Source: Aplidium turbinatum (lineage: Eukaryota; Chordata; Ascidiacea; Aplousobranchia; Polyclinidae). From it: a DNA stretch of 64,000 nucleotides. The translations under genes and the position numbers were made by a program. Positions 33,831 through 48,800 of this stretch are shown in pieces (position 1 is the stretch's first letter; each line of letters opens with the position of its first letter). The notes beneath the pieces were generated by a model. It searched no databases and was not told the origin of the DNA. It saw only the letters and a list, made by a program, of their open reading frames with translations. The stretch covers positions 3,671,501 to 3,735,500 of the forward strand of contig OU964922.1 of NCBI GenBank assembly GCA_918807975.1, given 5' to 3'.

Positions 33831-36800
33831 CTGCAAAATAACATCGATATGTCACCCGCGTGTTTGCTGCACTGTGAGAATTCGCCACATCACAGAACTT
33901 GCCAACGTCATAATGGACAAACGACTAAACAAAGTTTGGAAAATTCCCGAAACGTGAGCACAGTGGCATGTTAATTACATCACAATGGCTTCGTTAAGTG
34001 CAGCCTTGTTTCAGGCTTCTTGGCAACCAGACTAGCAACAACTTAATATTCTTTATTCATTGTAATGTAACGAAACTTAGTTTAAAAACAGCTAATGGCT
34101 AAAACTGAGCACTTTTCTGAAGCAATAAAAAGTTAAACAAACCAAAGATTCATAAGTTACAGATACCAGTAACAGTTTCCTAAATCATCCAAAAACATGT
34201 AATCGAACTTATCGGAAAATATCCGGTCCTTCAGGTAACCGAAAGTTCAAAAAATAACTTTCTTTGAAGCAGCTTCGGTCACTGCAGATCAATGCTTTAT
34301 GACGTCAATTGCCCTCGGCGCCAATTCACGCTATTGCTGAAGAGAAATGAAGATATAGTCTAACATCTCCGTTTTTTTACATTCATTCAACGTCGGCCAA
34401 TGTTGAGTGAATGTAAAAAAGAGCAGATTTTGTAAATGAGGGTGCGTAAAGTTCGAAAAATAACTCGAAATAAGAAAGGTCACATCAGGGTTGAGCAAAG
34501 CGAGGTTGGTTTGTGAGATCTCTCACCAAGACACCGAAGCACAATGGAATGTCACTTGGCTGGTACAATTATCCAACTATACATTTGATAATTTGTTTGA
34601 AAAGTCGGTTGTCGGTTTCAGATTCGTGCTTTGAAAAGAGCGGTTTCCGTGAAGTTTTCTGAACGTTTCTGATCGAGGTTCGGTTTAAACAGTCTTTGTT
34701 TCGCATTTTCATGCTGCTTATAGGAGGGACCGCATGAAAGCGACTGTTCTTCTCCTTCATTCACATGATCTCTTTGATCAAATGCTTTTTTTGATACTGT
34801 TTAAGAAATTCCAAGCTATGAACCAACAGTGCCTGCCAGCCATGTGACCCAAAATATTTTGACCACGTGATTAGCGGTTCCTGCGTTTCGTCCGCTTTAT
34901 GACGTCGCACGGATAAGCAGAAATCACGTGATCGAAAAAGAAACGACGAGTTTGGATGGCCAAGCATGAAGAGGAACCAAGTCAGCAAATGAGCCTTTTT
35001 GCATTGATTCATCGTCTGCAGACAGCGAATCAATGCAAAAAAAGGATTGATTTACTATCTGGAAACAAACTTCAACAAAAAGAATTGATTTGTTGCCCGA
35101 AACATCAATATCATCCACTGTCACGTCATAACTGGCAAACAATTATTTGAAACTAATTGGCTCTACAAATGCAAAGGTCTTTTTGCCACAGGACTCATTT
35201 TTATATCAGGTGTACGATGTCATCACATTATTACCCGACTGATTCTCACTGCGTACAATCGGTACCGCTTTTAAACTCTTCGGTTTGACCTGATCTGTAA
35301 TCGATCTCAGGCTTACCAACACGAGAGCCGAAAGGCGATAACCACTCGGCCACTGAGCTGGTATGATAATGGTCGTTGTGGTCTGCCTGGCCTCTTAGCT
35401 TTGGGCGTTGTTCTGCAATAACCCTAAAGACGATGGACTGTGGATAACTGCGTCACAATAAGATAAAGTGTCACGCGCAATTGCAGCGTGAAGGCACTCA
35501 TCGTTGATGTCTTCATTTGACTAAAAGCTGTTTGGTTAGATAGAGCATTTCAATCATCGCACGTTCTATCACTGAAAGAATCTTTATCATACTGCCATGC
35601 TACCGAGAGATTGACAGGAGAATTCAATAAAGAAAAGTTAAAAAAACGAGATATTAGTCGAGCAAAATAAATGCACCAACAATTTCCAAAAGAATTTTTT
35701 TGTCGGTCTTTACAGAACAAACTCTTGAGTTGCTTAGTGTCAGAATTCCTTTCCGTGATTCCATGAACATGAATCAAGATCTCCGGAACCATCATACCAA
35801 CGCTTTTTTTATCGTTCTTTCTATGACTACGGAAGGTAGGCTACTCGCCACAAGCAAAAAGACCATCATCACACGAATAGGTGCGGTGAATCGTTGCTGT
35901 CCCCATTAAACCAGCCGGTTGATTTGAGGAACAAACAGGAAATGAGGCATTTTAAATCAATTAACAACCAAATGCTTAACAGAAGAATCGTATAGAAATG
36001 TGACAATCACAACAGCAGCAATTAAAAATAAGTAATTGTGAAAATTTACAGATTTTGTTGTTTTGGAATTTTTTTCTAAAAATAGAAAAAATAATCCAAA
36101 AATGTTAATTGGCAAAATAATAATGACTAAGCTTAATATTTGCATAAAAAATTGTTCAATGAAGTTTTATGGCAATAGCAAACATTTCCATGATAGTAGT
36201 TACTACTAGAGATGCAGCGAACCCAAAATTTCTATCCGCACACCGCACCGCAACTGACTCATCTATCCGCGCACCGCACCGCACACCGCAATTTATCTGG
36301 AACTTTGACACTGCACCGCACCGCACACCGCAAATTAAAAAAATTTTAAAGAATATTTTAACGCGTTAATTTTTAGAAAGTCAATTGTAGCAAAAAGCAC
36401 CCATGGCATATAACTGGTAACCTGCGGTACGGTACCAGTACAGTTGTGCATTAATTGGCTAGGCTAACCAGATTATATTCTCTTATCAGCAATGCATCTA
36501 AGTTCTACGACATAATACAAACAAAGACAAATACAATGTTCCTGGATCCAGTATCAGGACTTTTGAACACTTTTTGTAAGCAATAATGCAATTTTAATGT
36601 CAGTGGCTAGGTACGTATATGAACTACACACACAAGAGTTAAACTTATAGCCTGAACTCACTGGGCTAACTGTTATAGTAACTAATGCGGTAGTTGCGCT
36701 AGGCCTATAGCCTGGTAACTGGGAGCTGAGCTTATCAGCTAGGCTATTAACCAAAAACATTCGTACAGCTTCCCTGACAAGCCAGCCAGCCCCAAAACCC

Positions 36801-39800
36801 TGTCAACCGCAAGCCATTTGCAATTTGCATTTGCAATTTGCATAGCTTTCCAGCTTAGGGTTTCCAAAGGGAAAAAAAACTGATCTGTGTTTCCAATTTA
36901 AATTTGAGTTTCATAACTGATTTTCTTGAAAAGTTGAAAGTTTACGCGGCAAGCGGCGCGGCGCGGCTTTGTCATTTCAATTTTCCACGCGGCGCGGCGC
37001 GGCACGCGGCGAAAAAGTCAAAAGCGGCCGCGTACGCGGCGCGGCACGGCGCGGCTTGCATCACTAGTTACTACCATTCCAACTGCGAGACAAACGTATC
37101 AAAGGGTTCTAGTTGTCCAAACTTGTCGGCACCGTGCGGTCTGAACTAACAGTTCACATTACTTTAACTGCTGCAGACGTTGAATCAATGCAAAAAAAGA
37201 CTAATTTTCTGGCTGAAGTGCTTCACATACAGCAGAGCATCAAACCACAAGGACTTCACCCTTTATTGTAGTTTGCAACCAGGACACAGGCAACCTGTAC
37301 TTCTGAACGACATAGTTCAAATGGGTCTGCTACTATTCGGTGAGTCCGATTCGGTGAGTCCGATTCGGTGAGTCCGATTCGGTGAGTCCGATTCGGTGAG
37401 TTCCTAACCTCTAACCCCTAACCCTAATCCTTAACCCCTAACCCTAAAACGGCAATGATAATTAGGCTAGGTACCCGATAATTAAAAAAAAAATTGAAAA
37501 AATCCCACGTTAAGGGGTCGGACTCACCGAATCGGACTCACCGAAACGGGCCATTCCGAGTTCAAATAGCATCGACATTCACAATTTGTGTAATGACCGT
37601 GAACAGGGAATGCATCATAAATGTTTAGTGTTGGTTACGTCATCGAACAAGCTTCAGTGCATTTTGCCTGCATCATAGTTTATCGCTGATTCAACAATAA
37701 CATCAGTTGTTGACATTATAATTAAAATGATGATGATGAATGAAAAAGAGCAGCAATTTTGCTGCAAGTTGCTGTCAAGTTGATTGATCGTTGTAAGAAT
37801 GCTTGTTGAAATAGGCTACTCAGCACGAAATGTACCAACCAGCCAACAAGGCATCATTTTGACGTCGTTTCAACGTCTCCAGACTTCGAAACGATGCAAA
37901 ATATAAACTTTTGTTGGTTGGGTGTACATGAGTAGGCAGAGGAACGGGAATAACATGCCTCAAAAGTTTCCTTTGAATCGTTGCGACATACAGTATATAT
38001 ATATTTACAACGCACCCGGCTACAAACATGAAACAGAACACGAGCTTTGGCAAGGCAAACCATTCGATAATTAATTCGAATGAAAATTTTCGTGGTAAAT
38101 CAAGAGAACACCTCATCAGCATTACACGAACAAAATCGACTTTAACGATAACAAACTTTAAATTCCGTGTCCTTTCTGATCGAATATTAAATGGTAAGGG
38201 GCCGTATTGACGTAGATTGCCAGCTACAACGGAAGTCGGAAGCTAACGTTTAAAAGAGAAAACGAAAGTTTTTTCTTGGTAACCTGGTCACCGTACAATA
38301 TGGGGTTGGCAGACGGTCAAACGCGCCCGCCTTTGCATTGGACAGGACCCTTAAATACGATAATACTTCTCCTCTCGTGTTGTCGCTATATATCAGGGGA
38401 TGACTGCTCATCCACATCAATATTGGAACTGGCAAATTCAATCCACAACACTTTTCATTAGGCTGTCATTCATTACTACATGTGTGCTTCTTTCTGTTTT
38501 TGTTTTATTTTTTGCTATTTGTTTTTTTTGGGGGGTTTTGTGGCCGTGCTAACTACTGATATATAGCCTACTACATAATTTTTCATTCAGGCACGTTTTA
38601 AACCTTTCAAGGTTTTGCCACCTTTTCCCGTTCGTTAACGTGCTGGTAGGTTTATATCGATTTTTGTAGTTAGTATCGTTTTCGTCCCGGACGCGTTAAT
38701 GACGAAAAATAAAATGATTGATTGATTGATCTGTCGGTTAGCCACTGCCTGGTGTCATCATCAGTGGAGACTAGGCGTTCTATACCATGGGGTGGTCTGT
38801 GCAGCGGCAATCCTTGATTATGGGGTTGCCGCCGCAACTCACCATGTGCACTCACAGGCAGCAGCACTCTGGGTCTCTGCCAAGACCCCAAGCAACATGT
38901 CGTCTACAACTGTCGCCATAAAATCATTCTACATCGTTTCAGGGTAGCTGAACAAATACGATGTAAAATGGCAACCCTTTTTGTCTGAGTTTGTACATGT
39001 ACGGCGTACGCCACCCCTACGTCGGCCGTAACCGCAGTCGCCAATAGCCATCAACACAATGGCTCAACAATGACAAGCTGGTAAACGAGAAGCAGCCATA
39101 AGCTAGAACAGGGGTTCTTAACCTTTTTTGTCTCGTTTACCCCTTGCCGAATGAAAAAAGTAAAATTTACCCCCACCGTTTTGATGGCCCCTTGTGATGT
39201 CATCGAGTCCAGTCAACCATGCGAAGAAATGCAAAACATCTTTTTTTGTCTGGATTTACCTTGGCAAATATCAGAAACAAGCTGTTTATTTGCCAAAGAC
39301 ACGATTGTTCTTGACGGGATCCTGTGAAAAATAATGTCTACTCAAATGACTTTTGTGCTTGCTTTCCACGAACAGTTTTGGAGATCCTTGGAACAGTCGT
39401 TGAAAGAGCTACTCGCATGTCGTCTTTGGAAACTAAGCGAGATCGATGTTTTGTTTTAATAGTCAACAATGAAGAGCACCCTGCTTCACACAGATAAGTA
39501 GTTGGAAAAAGTATAATAACTTCACATGCACGCTTAGTCAGCGTAGGAAACTCTTCGACTAATCCACACCAAACTTGGAAAAGTCACCATTGCACGATAC
39601 GAATTTGGAATAAAGCGTTGTTGAACATTGAAGATCAATCAATTCATTTTTGCAAAGATCATCGTCAGCAATACTTTCTAACTTGGTTTCGAAGGGATGA
39701 TTTATCCAAAGAGCAGTAGGCTACTGTTAAAACTTTCATCTTCGAAGTAACCGTCAAAGTTCTTTTTTAAGGCGGCAAGGTGCTGGCATATTTCGACTTT

Positions 39801-42800
39801 GAGGTCAGAAATCTCGTTGCGACTTCTACTGACTTTCCAATCATCAAATGTTGGAAAATTTGCGTAAATTCTTTTTTGAACTCTTCTACTCCTCAGATCT
39901 AATTTTGTCTAAAGCTAACACTTTTTCCTTGCATTTGCATATTGAGCTGGTTCAAACTTGAAAAAATATCTGTCAAGTAAGCCAATGCACCAATAAATTT
40001 GTTGTCGCAAATAGCTCAACGGGGATTTGCGTTCTCGAAGAAAAGTCTCATATTCACCATGTAGTTCGAAAACTCGAGACAAAACAAGACCCCTATGTAG
40101 AGCCACCGAACTTCGGTGTGATAAAGGAGAACAGAGTGTTTTGATCCGATCTGATCACAAACCACTTTGAAAAGACGATGATTAAGAGCACGTGTCCTGA
40201 TAAAATTCACACATTCAACCACATGCTTCAATACTGCTTTCAAATATTCTGGAAGGTTTTTGCTTGTCAGTGCATGTCGATGAAGGGCACGGTGAGTAGA
40301 AATGATGTTCGGTGCGCGTTTTTTCACCGGAGTTGTAAAGCCAGACTTAGCACCGAGCATAGAAGGGACACCGTCTGTGCAAAGTAAACCCGTATGATTC
40401 CAGGATATAATTATTTTGTTGAAAGAAATTAATTTATCCATTTTTTCCAAAAATGTAGCACACATGCGCTGCTGAAATGAAACTGGTTGTCTACTTGCGT
40501 GGAGATAAAAGAAAAAGACGAAAACTTACATTAGGCCTAAGCATAAATTTGAATCAAAATCGAGTGCAATACTAAGTTTCCAGTTTTTTAATAATTGAAA
40601 ATATGAAATTTACTTTAATTTATGATTCAGTAAATTTACCCCCTTGGTAGGTGAAATTTACCCCCAGGGGGTAAATTTACCCCCGGTTAAGAACCCCTGA
40701 GCTAGAACAACCCGGTTGCCAAGTCAAACAGTCTGTTTCTCAGTTTAAACAGAATATATTAAAATAACACAAAGTAGAGGCCTAGTGATATATTGCGGCC
40801 AGAGTCATGTGATCATGAAGTTGTTGATACAATAAAAGCTTCACCCATTTCAAATTTTAAAAGTACAGTATTGCAGTTAGCAGCAAATCCCCACAAAAAT
40901 TCAACAAACGCAACAGTAGCAGCATTCAGAGCCATTAGAGAGAAAAAAATTGTTCACGACAGAAATGCGCCACAAAAATCTCACTTGCAACATAGCCTTT
41001 AGAGTTACGGCTATCTATGTCATATTTTGTAAGCAATTTCTATAAAACGTACTTTTGTTTTCTTGATCTTTTTAAAAGTAAAGAACTGTAGTATTTGTTG
41101 AGGTTACTAATAGTTCGGAAAACTTGTAGCTGTTTTGGTTTGATAATACTACAAACAAAAAATGGTAAAACTCTATGCACAAATAGCACCAATAGAGCAC
41201 CGCATGCAGCCGGAGTTCTGTAAACCCAAACTAACCTCAACACTACAATGCAAAACAGTCACTTTACCCTAGGCTACGTGATTAAACAGAAATTTCAAAA
41301 GCTTTGGACGTATATTCTAACCTTTCTTTACCAGGTCTTAGAATATACTGTTGTATGCTAATTGCTAAAACCCAGACTAAAGTTGGATTGGAAAAAAGCC
41401 GACAATCCCCCTCCTGCAAATGCAGATTCATAAAGACAGATGTGCTATATGATTCATCAAATTGATGTCGTATAATCAAATTTAAGTGGTATATAACAAA
41501 ACTAAAGTAACTGCAACAAGTTTCCAGAACTGTTAGTAACCTCAACTAACACTACCGCACATCTCTTTACTTTTGTAAAGATCAAAAAAACACAACTAGA
41601 CCTTTTAGAAATTGCTCACAAAATATGACATAGCTAGCCGCAACTTTAAAGGCCATGCAAGAAACAAAACAAAATATTTGAAAATGTGCTCGAAACTATC
41701 ATAAGACAGTAAAATTTGGAAATCCGGTTTCTACAAAATATCTAGCTCCAGCGACAATGAAACAATGTTAAAAATGTCAGTTTTTGCCGATCGAGTGCCA
41801 CACTCATACAGGGTAGCCTCCTTTATGACGAGTTTCAGTGCTGATTGTGCTGTTCATAAAAACCGCGCCAGAAAGACGACGCCAAGAAACAAGGACGTCA
41901 TAAAATTATCTGCCTCAATTGTTCGGTAACTTCAAAGACGTTGCAACAAGACTGTGAACTGTGAAAATATTTTCTCCAAAGTCACATTTTAAAGACACAC
42001 ATGAAAGTTAAAATCTGAACAAGCCTTTTCTCAAGGTTACTCAAAACACCTAAATTTGACCCAATCATCAACTTCTATCCAGCCGTAACAATGTTATGGA
42101 TATCAACTTGTCAGTTTCATATGCACTTCATGTTCAGACGGAAACTTGAGTAATCTCTGCTTGCTAGTTGCTTCTTGAAATTTTGTGTTTACGTTATTTT
42201 AAATATGTTTTTTTTGGGTGCGTATGTTGAAGCGCGGGAACGCTTTAACGTTTATTTTTTCTCTTTTATTTTAAATGGCAAAATCGTCATTCCGTAGGGT
42301 GGCAATTGGCTAGTAGACCGTATGGTCGTCTCGTTGTCTCCCTGTCGGTATGGGAACTTGTGTGACTTTTGCATTGTGTATATTACTTGCATATTTCAAA
42401 CATGTACTATGTTCCTGTTACTGACAAATAAACCATTGATTAATTGATCTATCCAGCCGGCAATACCGGTCCTATTACTCCTATTGCATTGATTTAACGT
42501 TTGCAAACGTTAGACCAATGTAAAAAAGACAGATTTTCGTTTGGCTGGGTAAAACCGGTCCTTTTTACATTGATGTAACGTTTGCACACGTTAGATCAAT
42601 GTAAAAAGAGCAGATTTTTCGTTTAGCTGGGTAGATATTTGGTGACAAACGGTGGATCAACCGCATCGCTACACATCATGACAATGCAAAATTACGCAAC
42701 CTAATGCTTGCATGGCGTGAAAGTTTCAAGAAAATTCCCGCAGTTGTACAAGTGACGTGATCTGACGTCACCACAATTGCTCAGTGCGGAAAGCACAGCC

Positions 42801-45800
42801 TTTAATTCAAGCGTAGTATACCAAAAATTAAAACTTTCACAATATGATTCGGCAACTGACCAAGATTTTTAGTTCACTGATCATACATTACACTCTCCAA
42901 GTCTCCAAAGTCCCATTTATGTTTCACCAAGGCCATTCCTTCATTTGTGCTGTTCTCAAACAGTTCATGTTGAAAAGTTTAGCAACACGTCAGCACCAAT
43001 TAATTATGGCTCGCAATTGGCAGTTTCGATTGGAAATTAGGTGGAATGACGAGTCAAAGCCAAATATTTGTCAAAGAAATTAAAACACAACTGGAGGAAA
43101 TTTTCTCAACCAGACAACCATTTTTTAATTGATTCAACGTTTGTAGAGATGCTAGAGGTATAGCTTGGTTATTTAAGAGTGTGTCCTTCATCCGTTAAAC
43201 CCTCTCAGCACGCAGACACTTATCTTGTTCAAGGAATATCAATGTTCTTGTTTGACTCTTAAGCTGCAGATTAAATTCGAATTTCTTTATAATAATCAAC
43301 CTCTAGAAAAAACTTTGACTTTGCCAAATACAACTAATGCTTAGAAAACATGTGAAGTGCGCTGTGAACATGCTAAGTAACGCGAAGGAGCCATTCCTTA
43401 ATTAATTACTCAACATCCACACTCACTTCATATTTCAAGCTACATTTTACAGAATTGGCAAAGTAATCAGAAGCGTAAATATTTGAATGGAAACACCACC
43501 ATTGGGATTAATGACGGAATAGAACATGAATATTTTAATGACAGGTTTTTAAAACATTTCAAGAAAAAGTAATGTTAAAACAACTTGCTTGGCATTGCTG
43601 CGTTCACTCGCTTTTTGATCCACTGTGTGTGAGTGAATGAACTAACACAAATGTACGAAATGACAAACAATCGTCCAATTGTTGAGCTCAACAAAGATAG
43701 CTGGGCGAAGTATTTGCCACAAGAATATTAATTACATTCTTGGTATGAACACACCATGAAGAAAACGATCGTCTGGTTGCATTTCAATATGGAGGCACTT
43801 TGATCGACTACAGGAAACTTCCAGAGTTCCTTGGTTACGTTAAAACAACACGTAACACTGCTCCAAAAACAATGGCAGCGGCAGGGCAGAGATAAAAATA
43901 GTTTTCCAATGTTTCGCAGCGTCTCCAATAAATGACCATTACTTTGATTATGTGAAGCTCACATGAAGCTAATGCAAAGTTGAGCTGCTTCCCCAAAACG
44001 AGTGAGGGGAATAAGATAAATTGTTTGAAGCTGTGACGAATTGATACGAGTGCTACTCCAGTCTGCAATTACGGTACATTTAATGAAACATAAACACAAT
44101 CCATTGGCAATGGCAGGAACACCCCAACCGAAAAAACACGTCCCTTTGACATTGATTTAACATCTGCTCAGTGTATACGTTGAATCAATGTAACAATAAC
44201 GGATTATACTTGATGGAAATCTGACAATGATCCCTTTTTAAGGTCAATTACAGCCATTTCGTCAGCAACGCGCTCTGTGCTATAAGCTACCTGCCAGAAC
44301 GGCCAGTGTTGGTGGAATTGACGTCATCAATGTAAATATTCCAATAGCGAGGCATACCAGTGCGCGCGAGCGGTCATTGACCAACAGCGCACGGACAAGT
44401 GAGCTTGCACAGGTGCGTGTTCGAATTAAACGCATTCCAAATCTTTTCAAGAAATATGTTAAAACAACGCATAGTTATACTTTGAAAAAAAGCAGCACGA
44501 AGCAGACATGAAGATGCCATATTTGTTTACACCAAGCAACTAGCTTTTGTGCTGCAGATGAGAATTACTCAGTTTTCTTGCAGCTATGCGATTGTGAGCA
44601 ACTATAAGATGTCTCTGCTACCTTATCATTCTTATTCTTAAGAGAATCATAGAAAGGCCAAACAAACTCCTCAGACAATAATCGAACATACGAGAAACAA
44701 CGCTGGCTTTTTATTTGGTAAGTCTTTGCCCTCTCGCTGTGTGAGCACCTGCAACAAATCGCAGCGTTTCGGTCAAGCAATAGAAACTATCACCAGCAAC
44801 TTAAAAATTAGTGACGAAAAACAACGGGTGATCAATTACCTTGCCAGGCCTGTCAGTCGGTTTTCGGAGCTTGGCAAACTCTTCAGTCGTTCATAACATC
44901 TTTCCAGTGCGATCTGGAAGCGAAAGTGTGAACCATAAGTGCAATCAGGCACAGAAACAGCGAAATCCGTCATTTTTACATTGATTCAACGTCTGCAGAC
45001 ATTTTTTATAACGATAACATTATGGAATTATAACTTCACTAGAACATTAAACTATTCTGTCATCACAAAAATGCAGACTTTGCTTTATGAACATCCCCGT
45101 TTTGAAAAAGAAACAAATTCAACAGTTTGCTGCTTTCATCATATAATATTTTAATCCCACAAGAACAATTCTAATTAATTTTTTTATCAAATTGCTGCCC
45201 ACCCCCGTAGAAATAATGTTGTTTCAGTTTCAAGATTGATCAAGCTGTGGATGGGATGACCAACAACTGTAAAGACAAAACGAAAAACACATGCTTATCA
45301 GTTGACATCACTTTGCCATCACCCGATGTCAAACCTACAGACTATTCGTTGCTAATCCTACCTTGGATCGAGCGGAGGTGGCATTTGATATTGAAGATCT
45401 TAATTGATCTGTGAATATGAAATAACAGAACTTAAACCAAATATCGACACTAGCCAACAAAAAAGAACAGTTTGAGCTAGTACAAAAAATGTAATATGAA
45501 AGGTTAAATTTATTACAAAAAACATTGTCCATTGTCTGCAATCAAAAGCAATAAAGTAGTAACACGCATTTCCTCAAACAAGCTATGCAACTTCTCCGTT
45601 GAACCAACCAATACAGCAGCAGCGTGTGTACTTTTGAAGGCAGTGCCACAGAAAGGATGCAGGAAAAAGAATCAAAGGTTCTAATACCAGTGTGCTGTGT
45701 ATACAGCACAGTCCATAAACTAATCAAACCTCAAATATGAAACTACGTAGGCCTACTGCCAGAAACAGCGCGAAGCATTGTATGTGCATGGTTCATACAC

Positions 45801-48800
45801 TACCATTCATCCTTCTCTATTCTTATCAGAAGCTTTAAAGCTTTCTACAGTCAATTTTTCCAAGGATTTACATTGACAACACATAGAGAAAGATGTTAAC
45901 ATTATCATTCAGTAACGGCACAGAAGACTTTAAAAAATGCAGCAATAACGCCATTTTTGCTTTGTGGTAAACTGCTGTATCTGCAGATGTTGAATCAATG
46001 TAAAAAAACGATTGATTTGCTGTTTAGAATGGTACACACATTTCAAATGTTGATTCAAAATCGGCAAAGCATTCAGTGAATGATCTGTCTGTACTGAATG
46101 GCTGTCAGTAACAATGTAACAAAAAACCTAAACAAAGAGGTTGAAAGGTCACATGCTTCAAAAGTGTTGCTGAAAGGGCGCACACGCTACGGGACAATGT
46201 ATTTAGACTTTCACCGGGACAAAGTTCGTTTTGTCAAACTCACTAGCTAGGTAATGTCTACTCTTGATCCATCTCAGTTTCTTCTTTCATTATCATACTT
46301 GATTCGAAGCATTGAAGCCTACTCTACGAAAAGTTTCTCAGTTTTTTGCTATTTTTATTACATCTGTACTGATGTTTTTTTTGTTAGTTTGTTGCTGTAA
46401 GTGTTAGATGTTTTTCGTGAAGTTCTTTGTTTGATTAACTTGTTGCAAAACGTTTTGGTTGGTGTTTCTGCCAACTATTCTTCAAAGACTATTAGACTAC
46501 ACAGTCACACTTCAGACCTTTACAAGAATCTGAGATCATTTTCATCATCATCTGACAGTACAGCCTCCTTTGTTATAGAGGTGTGATGAAGTTCGACGCG
46601 TTTGCATTGTTTCGACTTCGACAGACGTTGAATTAATTTACATGGAAGTAAAGCTTGAACCAGCTGGGCTCTTTCATGTTTTGCAGCACACATAGTCTGC
46701 AACAAATTAGCATTGAAAAGCAAGACTCCAAGAAAATTAGCAGAAGTAAAAAAAATCATTTTTAATTTGCTTCAAACATGTTGTCGTTTCGAGACAGCGC
46801 TACAGTTTCGCAGTATGTGTGCTATTTATAAACAAGCTTATTATTTAGCGAAACCCAGTCTCTTCAGCGCATAATTTTAACTACATGCTATAAATTAAGA
46901 TCGCACCGGACTTTAGTCATGTACGCATTTCGTTTGTCAAAAAGCATGAGGCGAGTATTAGCACAAACCTACGAAATGATACCAACTGATGGCACCACAG
47001 TTTTTGCAGTAGGAGACCGCTCGCCAGGTAGTAGCCAACTAACCACACTAAAATGATTAATTATCTTTTCTGGTTGTTTCCGCAAGTAGACTTTGAACCA
47101 ATATCGTGTTGTTCGATTTCTTGTTCAATGAGCGACGTTTTTTGAACCGTTACCAATGGCTATAGGCCACTACTTTCCACCATTAGCTACCGCCAACCCT
47201 CCACGTCCACGATGACACATAAGTAGGTAGTGAGGAGCAAATGTTGTCAAAAACACCCCCATCCCACCGCAACATTAGTTTTCGGTACCTATCCATTCAT
47301 GTCATGGGGGGAGGTCGGCCGCTGTTAAGCACCGTTATCTTGCAATCAAACAAACTATATTTTCAACTCCTATTGTCTGAGAACTGCAATACTGACTCTG
47401 TGGAGTGAGCCTTTCCCCATTCAAACCCATGCGAATAACTTTCTGTTAAAGGGGAATTGCATTGGACGTTTTTCGCAACAAGTCTCAAACTTCAGTTTGC
47501 GACTCGTGTGGAGACTAATATTGACTTGAACAATTACCGACCGACTTGACACAAACAAATGCAACATGCACACAAGAGATAAAGTAAAACATAAGCTTAA
47601 TCTCCACCTTTCCCATAAATAGTCTCTAATCTTATTCGAGTAAAGTCAAAGTTCCCCATATTTCGATGAGGTGCCATTTTTATGAAATTAAGACAAACAA
47701 ATGGATTCCCAACGTCCTATCTTCGAACGTTCATCAGCGTGTGCACACTCGTGCAGCAATTGTTGCATAATACACAAGCGATGATGACAAAAGTGAATGT
47801 GACGTCCACATGAACGCACCAAACCGGATCTTAATTTGAATGGAATCTATTCGATGTTCTAAAACCCCCATTCCAAGCCATCATCACAATTGTTGCTAGC
47901 GCGATAATTTACTATGTATTTTCCGTGTTATTCATGTGCCATTGTTTGCATGAAACTTTTCTTCCAGTTGAACTGGATCGCAGGTCAATGGGCAACGTGA
48001 CAATGACAGAACGGGGCCACCAGATGAACAGAGTATGCAATACCTGAAATCAGTGGTTCTTAACCAAGGGTGCACGAACCACTCAAGGGTGTGTGACGTG
48101 TTCCCAGGGGATGCGTAATTGCTTAATCATTACATAAAATGACATAAAAAGTTGTGTTTGTTATTTGTTAAGCAAGTTTTAAAAAACTTTCTGATCAGAA
48201 CACGACTAGGCATATTACTTATCAGCCATTTAAAGAAGAAGTTTGAGAACTGATTGGCGAATGCAAGGTGGTGCCAACAAGGCAAAAGGTTAAGAACCAC
48301 TGAAATAGTCAAATCTGATGACAATTTCACTTGCCGACGATCATGGAAGGCGTAAGGACAAACGCACAGAACATACAAACAAAACTCAGAAAATAAAACA
48401 CTTGCGTTTAAAATTCAACAGTCTTAGTGATAAAATCAATAACTCAAGCACCTTTTAAGACGCTTTGGTTTTCCAAGCTTTCAGGTAGATTTCGGTAGAA
48501 ATCCAGACACCATTTGACAGTAGATATTATGTCATCTGATTTCAAATAATCCTCAAGTTCGACCAGTATCGAGTCATCGGACTTGTGATTCGATAACCAG
48601 GTCATCACTGACTCCACACGACTCTGTCTCTTTTCCCACCGGCCTCCCTTTCTCGCGTACTGAAGAACACAAAAACGCACTTGATCGCAAACGAACACTG
48701 AATGTTTATGGGGTGGATCAATATTTCGTAAAATGTGAAGAAGGGGTGTTCTACTGATGGGGTGCGATAACATTTTCAAAGGTTGCGATACTGATGAGCC

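Noticed and set aside
37338-37401. CRISPR-like direct repeats
   Set aside because: The 14-bp units are contiguous with no spacers, and the setting is an animal genome.
37395-37450. Chromosome-end telomere
   Set aside because: Only a few degenerate TTAGGG-like units inside a small element with a target duplication, with host genes on both sides.
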